A stretch of DNA of 9,316 nucleotides from an uncultured Pseudoflavonifractor sp. (GTDB lineage: Bacteria; Bacillota; Clostridia; Oscillospirales; Oscillospiraceae): positions 1-9,316 of the forward strand of contig CANOHR010000029.1 of NCBI GenBank assembly GCA_947565875.1, given 5' to 3'. This document shows positions 1 through 5,664 of the stretch, piece by piece. How positions within the stretch are numbered: the first letter of the stretch is position 1; each line of letters begins with the position of its first letter. A model generated the notes under the pieces. The model was not told where the DNA came from. It searched no databases and saw nothing but the letters and a program-made list of their open reading frames with translations. Made by a program: the position numbers and the translations under genes.

Positions 1-52
1 GTTTTCGCCGCAGGCGGAAACGGAAGAAGCGGACTTTGCGACGACGCCGTAG
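1..52 (+). CDS. C-terminal end of an upstream gene (infB by context)
   Basis: One reading frame (codons beginning at base 2) runs in from the left edge and stops at TAG 50-52. It gives a short acidic tail, PQAETEEADFATTP, with mostly G or C at third codon positions like the genes that follow. In Firmicutes the gene before rbfA is normally infB (translation initiation factor IF-2), so infB is the contextual guess. Sixteen residues carry no recognisable IF-2 motif. The stop codon lies inside the left GTAGGGGCG end of repeat locus A, just as the truB stop lies in locus B. The other two forward frames are also open here (one to 129), so the frame choice is tentative. Confidence 0.3.
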   Translation, partial: FSPQAETEEADFATTP

Positions 53-187
53 GGGCGACCCTATGTGGTCGCCCGGCTGAATACCCTTGCCCATTTGCCA
101 TCCCTATCGGCGAATGGGTACAACGATAAATTTATATTTGGCGGTGGTCCCATCCCTGCACGGGCGGGTTTGGAACCCGCCCCTACA
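49..187. repeat. Interspersed hairpin repeat, locus A
   Basis: The 138-base stretch from 49 to 186 has perfect 9-base inverted ends, GTAGGGGCG (49-57) and CGCCCCTAC (178-186). Each end belongs to a hairpin. The left one pairs 53-60 with 67-74 (8 bp, loop CTATGT). The right one pairs GGGCGGGTT (162-170) with AACCCGCCC (174-182) around a 3-base loop. A third hairpin sits between them: 90-99 pairs with 109-118 (10 bp with one G-T wobble). The layout resembles a miniature inverted-repeat element, but no transposase or clear target duplication is seen. The element fills most of the gap before rbfA and carries the presumed stop codon of the upstream gene. Confidence 0.8.
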
Positions 188-245
188 GGACCATACCATT
201 TCAAATCGCTTTTAGCCTTTTAACTTTACCAAAGAGGTGATTTTC

Positions 246-596
246 ATGTCCGCCACCCGTATGGGACGAATCAATGAGGAGATCCAGCGGACCCTCTCGG
301 AACTGATCCGCACGGTGAAGGATCCACGGGTCCACGGGCTTATCTCCATCACCGCCGTGGATACCACCGCCGACCTCAAATACGCCAAGGTCTATGTCAG
401 CTCCCTGGACCAGAGCGATATGAAGGAGGTCCTGAAGGGCCTGAAGTCCGCCTCAGGCTATCTCCGGCGGGAGTTGGGCCACACCCTGGCCCTCCGGGCT
501 ACCCCGGAACTCACCTTTATTCAGGACGACTCCATGGTCAAGGGGGCCCATATCCTCCGGGTCATGGAGGACCTGGACCGGGAGGGACGGCTATGA
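246..596 (+). CDS. rbfA: Ribosome-binding factor A
   Basis: RbfA binds the 30S subunit during assembly, acts in late 16S rRNA 5'-end processing and is needed for growth in the cold. The 116-residue product has the usual family length. It shows an N-terminal helix rich in R/E with MGRINEEIQRTL, the family stretch KDPRVHGLISITAV, the strand KYAKVYVSSL, and the C-terminal TPELTFIQDDS. These form the single KH-like fold of the family. ATG 246 is chosen because AAAGAGGTGA (231-240) is a good Shine-Dalgarno site six bases upstream. The in-frame GTG at 237 is part of that site and is not a likely start. The stop overlaps the next start as ATGA, so translation of the two genes is probably coupled. 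No clear promoter is visible between 188 and 230, so transcription probably comes from upstream of the window. Confidence 0.95.
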   Translation: MSATRMGRINEEIQRTLSELIRTVKDPRVHGLISITAVDTTADLKYAKVYVSSLDQSDMKEVLKGLKSASGYLRRELGHTLALRATPELTFIQDDSMVKGAHILRVMEDLDREGRL

Positions 597-1546
597 CCTG
601 GGACTACCGGCAGGCCGCCGCCTTCCTCCAGGAAAGGGACGGCTACCTGATCCTGACCCACAAGCGGCCCGACGGGGATACCATAGGCTGTGCCGTGGCC
701 TTGTGCCTGGCCCTGAGGAAGCTGGGCAAGACCGCCTTTGTGCTGCCCAATCCCGACGCCACCTCCCTCTTTGATCCCTACTGGAGAGATACCCTGGCCC
801 CGGCGGATTTTGTCCCGGACACGGTGGTCAGCGTGGATATCGCCAGCGAGAGCCTGTTCCTGCCCTGCGCCCAGCCCTATCTGGACAGGGTAGACCTCTG
901 CCTGGACCACCACCCCTCCAACACGGGCTTTGCAAAATATAACTGCGTGGAGGCGGACAAGGCGGCCTGCGGGGAACTGATCTACCAGATCGTCACCCAG
1001 TGGTTTCCCGTGGACGCCGTCATTGCCCTGCCCCTCTATGTGGCGGTAAGCACCGATACCGGCTGCTTTGTCTACTCCAACACCACCCCCCATACCCACC
1101 GGGTAGCGGCGGAACTGATGGCCACGGGGATCGACTCCCCCTGGGTCAACAAGCGGCACTTCCGCACCAAAAGCTATATCCGTCTCCGGCTGGAGAGCCG
1201 GATGATCGAGACCATGGACCTTCACGACGAAGGCCGGACCGCCATCGCCGCCATCTCCCTGGAGGATATGGTCCGGCTGGGGGCAAAGGAGGAGGACGTG
1301 GAGGACATTGCCGCTGTGGTAGGTCAGCTTGCCGGGGTACATACGGCAGTGACCATCCGGGAACTCCGCCCCGGAGAATGTAAGCTTTCCGTCCGCACCG
1401 CCGCCGACCTGGACGCCTCTCAGGTCTGCCGGGTGCTGGGCGGAGGGGGCCACGCGGCGGCGGCGGGCTGCACCGTCATGGGAAGCGTTTCCCAGGCCAA
1501 GGCCGCCATTCTGGACGCCATCCGGCAGGTACAGAGCCATGGCTAA
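593..1546 (+). CDS. nrnA: DHH/DHHA1 phosphoesterase, NrnA-like
   Basis: The product (317 residues) matches the bifunctional oligoribonuclease/pAp phosphatase family, which degrades 2-5 nt RNAs and dephosphorylates 3'-phosphoadenosine 5'-phosphate using manganese. Metal-binding motifs are all present in order: HKRPDGDT at residues 23-30, VD at 81-82, DHH at 105-107 and STDTGCF further on. The C-terminal DHHA1 domain carries the substrate-binding GGGGH at 283-287 followed by AAAAG. Length is normal for the family (B. subtilis NrnA is about 313). The start ATG 593 overlaps the rbfA stop, and the end overlaps truB by eight bases. This position, between rbfA and truB, is the standard Firmicutes arrangement. 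A purely exopolyphosphatase or c-di-AMP-related (GdpP) role is unlikely because there are no membrane or PAS segments; pGpA/pApA hydrolysis is possible for this family. Confidence 0.92.
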   Translation: MTWDYRQAAAFLQERDGYLILTHKRPDGDTIGCAVALCLALRKLGKTAFVLPNPDATSLFDPYWRDTLAPADFVPDTVVSVDIASESLFLPCAQPYLDRVDLCLDHHPSNTGFAKYNCVEADKAACGELIYQIVTQWFPVDAVIALPLYVAVSTDTGCFVYSNTTPHTHRVAAELMATGIDSPWVNKRHFRTKSYIRLRLESRMIETMDLHDEGRTAIAAISLEDMVRLGAKEEDVEDIAAVVGQLAGVHTAVTIRELRPGECKLSVRTAADLDASQVCRVLGGGGHAAAAGCTVMGSVSQAKAAILDAIRQVQSHG

Positions 1547-2453
1547 CGGAATCCTTATTATTGACAAGCCCCAGGATTGGACCTCCATGGACGTCTGCGC
1601 CAAGCTCCGGGGAGTGTTCCACGAAAAGCGGGTGGGCCACGGAGGCACCCTGGACCCCATGGCTACCGGGGTCTTGCCCGTCTTTATCGGCCGGGCTACC
1701 CGGGCGGTAGAGTTTGCCACCGACTCCGACAAGGAATATATCACCGGATTACAACTTGGCGTTATCACCAATACTCAGGATCTGACCGGGGAGGTATTGG
1801 AAACCCGGCCTGTCCCCGTCAGCCGGGAGGACCTTGCCGCTCTCCTCCCCCGGTTTACCGGGCCTTTGGAGCAGATCCCCCCTATGTATTCCGCCATCAA
1901 GATCGGCGGCAAGAAGCTCTACGAACTGGCCCGGAAGGGCCGGGAGGTGGAGCGAAAGGCAAGGAAGATCACTGTATATGAGTTGGAGCTGTTGGAGGAA
2001 GGAATCGCCGGGGGGCCGTTCCCTGCGGAGCTTCCCCCGGATACCTATCTTCTTCGCATTCGCTGCTCCAAGGGGACCTATGTCCGTACGCTCTGCCATG
2101 ATATAGGTCAGGCTCTGGGCTGCGGGGGGTGTATGTCCTTCCTTCGCCGCTCCATGGCCGGGGGCTTTTTTCTGGCGGAAAGCCACAGCCTTGAGGAGGT
2201 GGTAAACCACCCCGATCCCACCTCCCTCCTACTGCCGGTGGACAAGCTCTTCTCCCATCTTCCCTCCCTCACCCTGAAGGCCCAGGGGGAAAAGAAGGTC
2301 CGCAACGGGGTCTCCCTCTCCACCCCCAAGCTGAAGGAAGGGGAGTACCGGGTCTATGGGGAGTCGGGGAGCTTCCTGGCGCTCAGTCGATGTGAAAGGG
2401 GAAGGCTTGTCACTGTCAAGAGCTTTTTTGAGCCTGCCGATCTATCCCTGTAG
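1539..2453 (+). CDS. truB: tRNA pseudouridine(55) synthase TruB
   Basis: TruB converts U55 in the T-loop of nearly all tRNAs to pseudouridine. The 304-residue protein has the N-terminal LIIDKPQDWTS, the catalytic loop GHGGTLDPMATGVLPV with the nucleophile Asp39, the conserved Tyr region around KEYITGLQLGV, and SKGTYVRTLCHDIG at 177-190. The C-terminal 70 residues match a PUA-like RNA-binding tail in position and size. One small deviation is GHGGTLDP where GHTGTLDP is usual. ATG 1539 lies inside the last codons of nrnA, and the weak AGG upstream suggests translational coupling. The stop codon TAG (2451-2453) is contributed by the GTAGGGG end of repeat locus B, so the exact C-terminus may have been reset when that repeat arrived. 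Confidence 0.95.
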   Translation: MANGILIIDKPQDWTSMDVCAKLRGVFHEKRVGHGGTLDPMATGVLPVFIGRATRAVEFATDSDKEYITGLQLGVITNTQDLTGEVLETRPVPVSREDLAALLPRFTGPLEQIPPMYSAIKIGGKKLYELARKGREVERKARKITVYELELLEEGIAGGPFPAELPPDTYLLRIRCSKGTYVRTLCHDIGQALGCGGCMSFLRRSMAGGFFLAESHSLEEVVNHPDPTSLLLPVDKLFSHLPSLTLKAQGEKKVRNGVSLSTPKLKEGEYRVYGESGSFLALSRCERGRLVTVKSFFEPADLSL

Positions 2454-2520
2454 GGGAGAGGTTTTCCCCTTCCCCAATGTGGGACCGCACCGAACGGGAG
2501 GGGTAAGCCCCTCCCCTACA
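2449..2520. repeat. Interspersed hairpin repeat, locus B (72 bp)
   Basis: The element has perfect 10-base inverted ends, TGTAGGGGAG (2449-2458) and CTCCCCTACA (2511-2520). Beyond that the two arms stay alike for several more bases. The right arm forms a hairpin, GGGAGGGG (2496-2503) with CCCCTCCC (2508-2515) around TAAG. The left arm forms a weaker, mismatched one. It occupies most of the truB-ribF gap and contains the truB stop. There is no T-run after either hairpin, so it does not look like a standard intrinsic terminator. No FMN riboswitch is seen before ribF. Confidence 0.8.
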
Positions 2521-2545
2521 TTTTCGATCAAAAGGGGACCCTGCC

Positions 2546-3451
2546 ATGGAAAAACGAGTTATCGCCCTGGGCTTTTTTGACGGGGTACATAGGGGCCATG
2601 GAGCCCTCTTATCCCTCTGTGCCCAACGCTCCTCCCAGTTGGGCGCCGTTCCCGCCGCCTTTACCTTCGACCTCCACCCCTCCGCCCTGATCCCCGGCAA
2701 GGAGCCGGTGCCTCTGCTCACTACCCCCGCCGACCGGTCGGGGCTCATGGAGCGGCTTTACGGCATCCGGGAGGTCATTGTGGCCCACTACGACGGCCGC
2801 ATGATGAAAACTCCCTGGCGGGAGTTTGTCACCGATTATCTGGTTCGGGACCATGGGGCGGTCCACCTGGTGGTGGGCCACGACTTCCATTTTGGCTATA
2901 AAGGGGAGGGGGATCCCCAAAAGCTCCGGGAACTCTGCGCTGAGTTGGGGATCGGCTGCGACGTGGTGCCCAAGGTGGAGATCGATGGGATCACCGTCTC
3001 CTCCACCCATATCCGCTCCCTCATCTCCCAGGGAGATATGGCGGGCGCCCTTCGGTTCCTGGGCCACCCCCACATCCTCACCCACACCGTAGCCCACGGG
3101 AAAAAACTGGGCTCTACCCTGGGCTTTCCCACGGTGAACCTGACCTTCTCCTCCGGTCTGCTGGTCCCCGCCTACGGCGTCTATGCCTGCAAGGCTGTCT
3201 TTGAAAACGGCGACAGCCGTATGGCCGTCACCAATGTGGGGACCCGCCCCACGGTCCAGGATGGAGACAAGGTCACGGTGGAGGGCTTCCTGCTGGATTT
3301 CGACGGAGATCTTTACGGCCAGGAGGTGCGGATGGAGTTTTACCGCTACCTGCGCGCGGAGAAAAAATTTGATTCCCTGGATGCCTTGCGCTCTGAGGTC
3401 ATGAGAAACGCCCAGCAGACCAGGGAGTATTTTGCCCGGTTGACCGGATAA
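2546..3451 (+). CDS. ribF: Bifunctional riboflavin kinase / FAD synthetase
   Basis: RibF phosphorylates riboflavin to FMN and then adenylylates FMN to FAD in the cytosol. The N-terminal nucleotidyltransferase domain shows ALGFFDGVHRGH, with the HxGH-type site at residues 15-18, then VVGHDFHFGYKGEGD and the ISSTxIR-like SSTHIRS near 152-158. The C-terminal kinase domain shows HGKKLGSTLGFPTVNL (GFPTVN at 193-198), TNVGTRPT and VEGFLLDFDGDLYG. At 301 residues it is slightly shorter than typical (about 310-316), because the N-terminus begins almost directly at the first strand. AAAAGGGG (2530-2537) serves as the ribosome-binding site for ATG 2546. No upstream in-frame start is available before repeat locus B, which ends 25 bases earlier. 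The gene is in the same direction as truB and probably shares its transcript. Confidence 0.95.
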   Translation: MEKRVIALGFFDGVHRGHGALLSLCAQRSSQLGAVPAAFTFDLHPSALIPGKEPVPLLTTPADRSGLMERLYGIREVIVAHYDGRMMKTPWREFVTDYLVRDHGAVHLVVGHDFHFGYKGEGDPQKLRELCAELGIGCDVVPKVEIDGITVSSTHIRSLISQGDMAGALRFLGHPHILTHTVAHGKKLGSTLGFPTVNLTFSSGLLVPAYGVYACKAVFENGDSRMAVTNVGTRPTVQDGDKVTVEGFLLDFDGDLYGQEVRMEFYRYLRAEKKFDSLDALRSEVMRNAQQTREYFARLTG

Positions 3452-3457
3452 GGTCGG

Positions 3458-3525
3458 GTGCGGCCCGATGAAGTCATCGGGCCCTACGGTCCTTTCAAAA
3501 AGCGGGACCTGTCCCCGCCCTACGA
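3458..3525. repeat. Interspersed hairpin repeat, locus C
   Basis: Two CCCTAC-tailed hairpins lie in direct orientation between ribF and the next gene. The first pairs GGCCCGATGA (3462-3471) with TCATCGGGCC (3474-3483) and is followed by CTACGG. The second is imperfect (GCGGGA with TCCCCGC, about 3502-3518) and is followed by CCTACG. No intact GTAGGGG left end is visible, so this is a degenerate or differently assembled copy of the loci A and B type. The repeat begins within ten bases of the ribF stop. An ATG at 3468-3470 in the first stem is in frame with the next gene but is not a credible start. Confidence 0.65.
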
Positions 3526-3539
3526 GAAGGAGGCCCCCC

Positions 3540-4820
3540 ATGCCCACCATTGCCACAGAGAGAAAACAGCCCCTATGCAAAAATATTTTTCCCCTGGGCC
3601 TGGGTTACTGCGCCCTTCTGGTCCTTCTTGCCCTTCTGCTGGATACTCCCGCCCACATCGGGGAAGGGCTTTTCACCATCCTCACCTCCCAGAGCGTCCT
3701 CATTACCGACTATGTTGCCCTGGGAGGCGTGGGGGCGGCCCTAGTGAACTCCGCCCTGGTGGTCCTCTCCTCCCTGGCCGTCCTTCGCCTGGCGGGGAGC
3801 GATTGGAACGGCGGCACCTTGTCCACCCTGGGGCTCATTGCCGGATTCTCCCTTTTCGGGAAGAATTTTTTCAACATCTGGCCCATCATCCTGGGCTCCT
3901 TTCTTTCCGCCAAGGCCCGGAGAGTCCCCTATTCCTCCTGCGTCAACGCAGGGCTCATGGCCACCACCCTGGGCCCCTTGGTCAGCTTCGTCTGCTTCTC
4001 CCAGAACCACCCCTATCACCCTGTCCTGGGCCTTTTTCTGGGGGTGCTGGTAGGCTTTGTGGTCCCTCCTCTTTCCCTGGGGACCTTCCGTATGCAGGGC
4101 GGCATGAACCTCTATAATATCGGCTTTGCCTGCGGCCTTACCGCCATGGTCCTGATGCCGGTACTCCACGCCATGGGCATTGACCCCTCCACCGTATCGG
4201 TGTGGTCTGCGGAATATACCCTTCCCCTGGGCTCATTCGCGGTGGGGCTGAGCCTTCTCTGCCTGGGGGCAGGCTTTTTCCTCTCGGGAAGGAGCGCCGG
4301 GGAAGTCTGGAAAAGCTACCGCTCCCTTCTGAGGGAAACGGGAAAGGCCCCCTGCGATTTTCTGAAGTCCTATGGCGGCGGGGCAGTGCTGGTAAATATG
4401 GGAATAAACGGCCTTGCCTCGGTGGGCTACCTGCTCCTTATCGGGGGCGACGTAAGCGGCCCCACTCTGGGCTGTATCCTCACCATCATGGGCTTTTCCG
4501 CCGGAGGCAAGCACCTTCGGAATATCCTTCCCATCATGGCGGGGGTGGCTCTGGGCGGTCTTACCATGCAGTGGGACGCCGCCGCTCCCCCCTCCCAGAT
4601 GGCCGCCCTCTTCGGTTCTACCCTGGCCCCCGTCGCCGGATTTTTCGGCCCCCTGTCCGGGGTGCTGGCCGGATTCCTCCACGGTTCGGTGGTACTGCGG
4701 ACCGGAGGGTTCGTGGGGGGCGTGAACCTTTACAACAACGGTTTTTCGGGGGGGCTGACAGCCCTCTTCCTGGTTCCCATCCTTTCCGCCTTCTTTCAAA
4801 AGGAAGAAAAACAGTCCTGA
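3540..4820 (+). CDS. Polytopic membrane protein, DUF1576-like
   Basis: The 426-residue protein is strongly hydrophobic, with roughly ten membrane-spanning stretches, and I believe it belongs to the DUF1576 family of uncharacterised Firmicutes membrane proteins. Its two halves are related. GGVGAALVN (62-70) matches GGGAVLVN (279-286); GFSLFGKNFFNIWPIILG matches GFSAGGKHLRNILPIMAG; and GGMNLYNIGFACGLTA (NLYN at 190-193) matches GGVNLYNNGFSGGLTA (NLYN at 396-399). Repeated halves with conserved Gly/Asn motifs are typical of transporters or channels, but no substrate can be assigned. ATG 3540 is chosen because AAGGAGG (3527-3533) lies six bases upstream. The longer form from ATG 3468 would begin inside a repeat hairpin and add 24 basic, proline-rich residues. 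The gene follows ribF in the same direction and ends at the terminator at 4821. Confidence 0.8.
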   Translation: MPTIATERKQPLCKNIFPLGLGYCALLVLLALLLDTPAHIGEGLFTILTSQSVLITDYVALGGVGAALVNSALVVLSSLAVLRLAGSDWNGGTLSTLGLIAGFSLFGKNFFNIWPIILGSFLSAKARRVPYSSCVNAGLMATTLGPLVSFVCFSQNHPYHPVLGLFLGVLVGFVVPPLSLGTFRMQGGMNLYNIGFACGLTAMVLMPVLHAMGIDPSTVSVWSAEYTLPLGSFAVGLSLLCLGAGFFLSGRSAGEVWKSYRSLLRETGKAPCDFLKSYGGGAVLVNMGINGLASVGYLLLIGGDVSGPTLGCILTIMGFSAGGKHLRNILPIMAGVALGGLTMQWDAAAPPSQMAALFGSTLAPVAGFFGPLSGVLAGFLHGSVVLRTGGFVGGVNLYNNGFSGGLTALFLVPILSAFFQKEEKQS

Positions 4821-4870
4821 AAAAAACGCCCTTAAGACCAGGAGATTTCCCGGCCTTAAGGGCGTTTTTT
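4821..4870. terminator. Bidirectional intrinsic terminator
   Basis: A perfect 16-base inverted repeat pairs AAAAAACGCCCTTAAG (4821-4836) with CTTAAGGGCGTTTTTT (4855-4870) around an 18-base loop. Each strand therefore has a GC-containing stem followed by six T residues. It begins directly after the stop of the rightward membrane-protein gene and ends 16 bases from the stop of the leftward udk gene, so it can end both convergent transcripts. Confidence 0.92.
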
Positions 4871-4886
4871 GGATTTTGGAAGGGAG

Positions 4887-5504
4887 TCACCGGGCGTCCA
4901 CATGGCCCCGGATCCGCTCCACCAGCATGTCAAGGGCCACCTGGTTCCGGCCCCCCTGGGGAACGATGATGTCGGCGTACTTTTTGCTGGGCTCCACAAA
5001 TGCCTCGTGCATGGGCTTTACGGTGGTGAGATACTGGCTCACCACCGAGTCCAGGGTCCGCTCCCGCTCTTTCACGTCCCGGAGGAGGCGGCGGAGGATA
5101 CGCACATCGGCGTCGGTATCCACAAAGATCTTGATGTCCATCAGTTCCCGGAGGGCCGGGTCGGCAAAGATCAGGATCCCCTCCACGATGATGACCCGGG
5201 TGGGCTTTACCTCCAGGGTCTTATCGGAGCGGTTGTGGATGGTGTAGTCGTAGACCGGGCACTGGATGGCCTCCCCCCGGCGAAGGGCGGTCAGGTCCCG
5301 GACCATCAGGTCGGTATCAAAGGCGTCGGGGTGGTCGTAGTTGAGCCGGCTCCTCTCCTCGTAGGTCATGCCCACGTGTTTTTTATAATAGTTATCATGG
5401 TAGAGGACGGACACATCTCCGGAAAACCGCTCCCGGATCTTTTCGGTGAGCGTGGTTTTCCCCGAGCCTGTGCCTCCCGCGATGCCGATGACCATAGTAT
5501 CCAT
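4887..5504 (-). CDS. udk: Uridine kinase
   Basis: Uridine/cytidine kinase phosphorylates the nucleosides to UMP or CMP in pyrimidine salvage, usually with GTP or ATP. The 205-residue product contains the Walker A loop GGTGSGKT (residues 10-17), LYHDNYYK, the substrate-binding NYDHPDAFDTDL, CPVYDYTIHNRS, VIIVEGILIF (Walker B-like) and the lid RRLLRDVKERERT. Length is close to the family norm of about 205-215. ATG 5504 (MDTMVIGIAGG) is chosen; the next ATG, at 5495, would also be possible. The longer frame from 5534 starts inside the -10 box and cannot be translated from that promoter. The ribosome-binding site (AGGGGG) is only fair. The gene stands alone, convergent with the membrane-protein gene and divergent from the Sel1 gene. 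Confidence 0.94.
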   Translation of the reverse strand: MDTMVIGIAGGTGSGKTTLTEKIRERFSGDVSVLYHDNYYKKHVGMTYEERSRLNYDHPDAFDTDLMVRDLTALRRGEAIQCPVYDYTIHNRSDKTLEVKPTRVIIVEGILIFADPALRELMDIKIFVDTDADVRILRRLLRDVKERERTLDSVVSQYLTTVKPMHEAFVEPSKKYADIIVPQGGRNQVALDMLVERIRGHVDAR

Positions 5505-5534
5505 ACCGGAGCGCCCCCTGTCCTGTTTTGTCAA

Positions 5535-5543
5535 ATTATATCA
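5535..5543 (-). promoter_or_regulatory. Extended -10 promoter for udk
   Basis: On the minus strand the sequence reads TGATATAAT, a perfect TATAAT with the TGn extension. It lies 30 bases ahead of the chosen udk start. No good -35 hexamer is visible at 16-18 bases further upstream, which is tolerable for an extended -10 promoter. Transcription would begin near 5528, giving a short leader. Confidence 0.7.
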
Positions 5544-5597
5544 TACGCCGCTCAAAAAGGATAGTCCCTCCCCGCTTCAAATTTCAAAATTCCCCCC

Positions 5598-5626
5598 TTG
5601 TGCCCCGGAGGGGAGAGAGGTATAAT
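5598..5626 (+). promoter_or_regulatory. Likely promoter of the Sel1-repeat gene
   Basis: A perfect TATAAT stands at 5621-5626, with a weak -35 match TTGTGC (5598-5603) 17 bases before it. The predicted start near 5632 leaves a leader of about 33 bases that contains the AGGAGGT ribosome-binding site (5651-5657). Confidence 0.6.
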
Positions 5627-5664
5627 AGTGCCATATCACACAATAAAAAAAGGAGGTCCACACC

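Noticed and set aside
1..129. Alternative forward frames through the left edge, one open to 129 and one very Arg-rich to about 78
   Set aside because: Both would read through the repeat hairpin and have atypical composition. The frame ending at TAG 50-52 has better third-position GC and mirrors the truB-locus B junction, though certainty is low.
521..1771. A 416-codon minus-strand open frame over nrnA and truB
   Set aside because: It runs antisense to two genes with clear motifs, and its Gly/Val/His-rich composition is typical of a GC-rich shadow frame. The antisense frames at 2609-3580 and 3741-4169 were rejected for the same reason.
2454..2545. FMN riboswitch before ribF
   Set aside because: The gap is only 92 bases, mostly repeat locus B, and shows none of the conserved FMN-aptamer segments.
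3462..3487. Intrinsic terminator after ribF
   Set aside because: The 10-bp hairpin is strong but is followed by CTACGG rather than a T-run, and it matches the repeat family better than a terminator.
5505..5534. Longer udk reading frame starting at 5534
   Set aside because: Its start lies at the -10 box of the extended promoter and there is no ribosome-binding site; the added residues are not typical of uridine kinases.
4202..5564. Rightward frames at 4202-4969 and 4869-5564
   Set aside because: The first is a shifted shadow of the DUF1576 gene and runs through its terminator; the second is antisense to udk. Neither has a recognisable domain.
5555..5620. Inverted repeat CCCTCCCC / GGGGAGAGAGG between the udk and Sel1 promoters as an operator
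   Set aside because: The arms are imperfect and simple in composition, the spacing is long, and nothing else supports a binding site.
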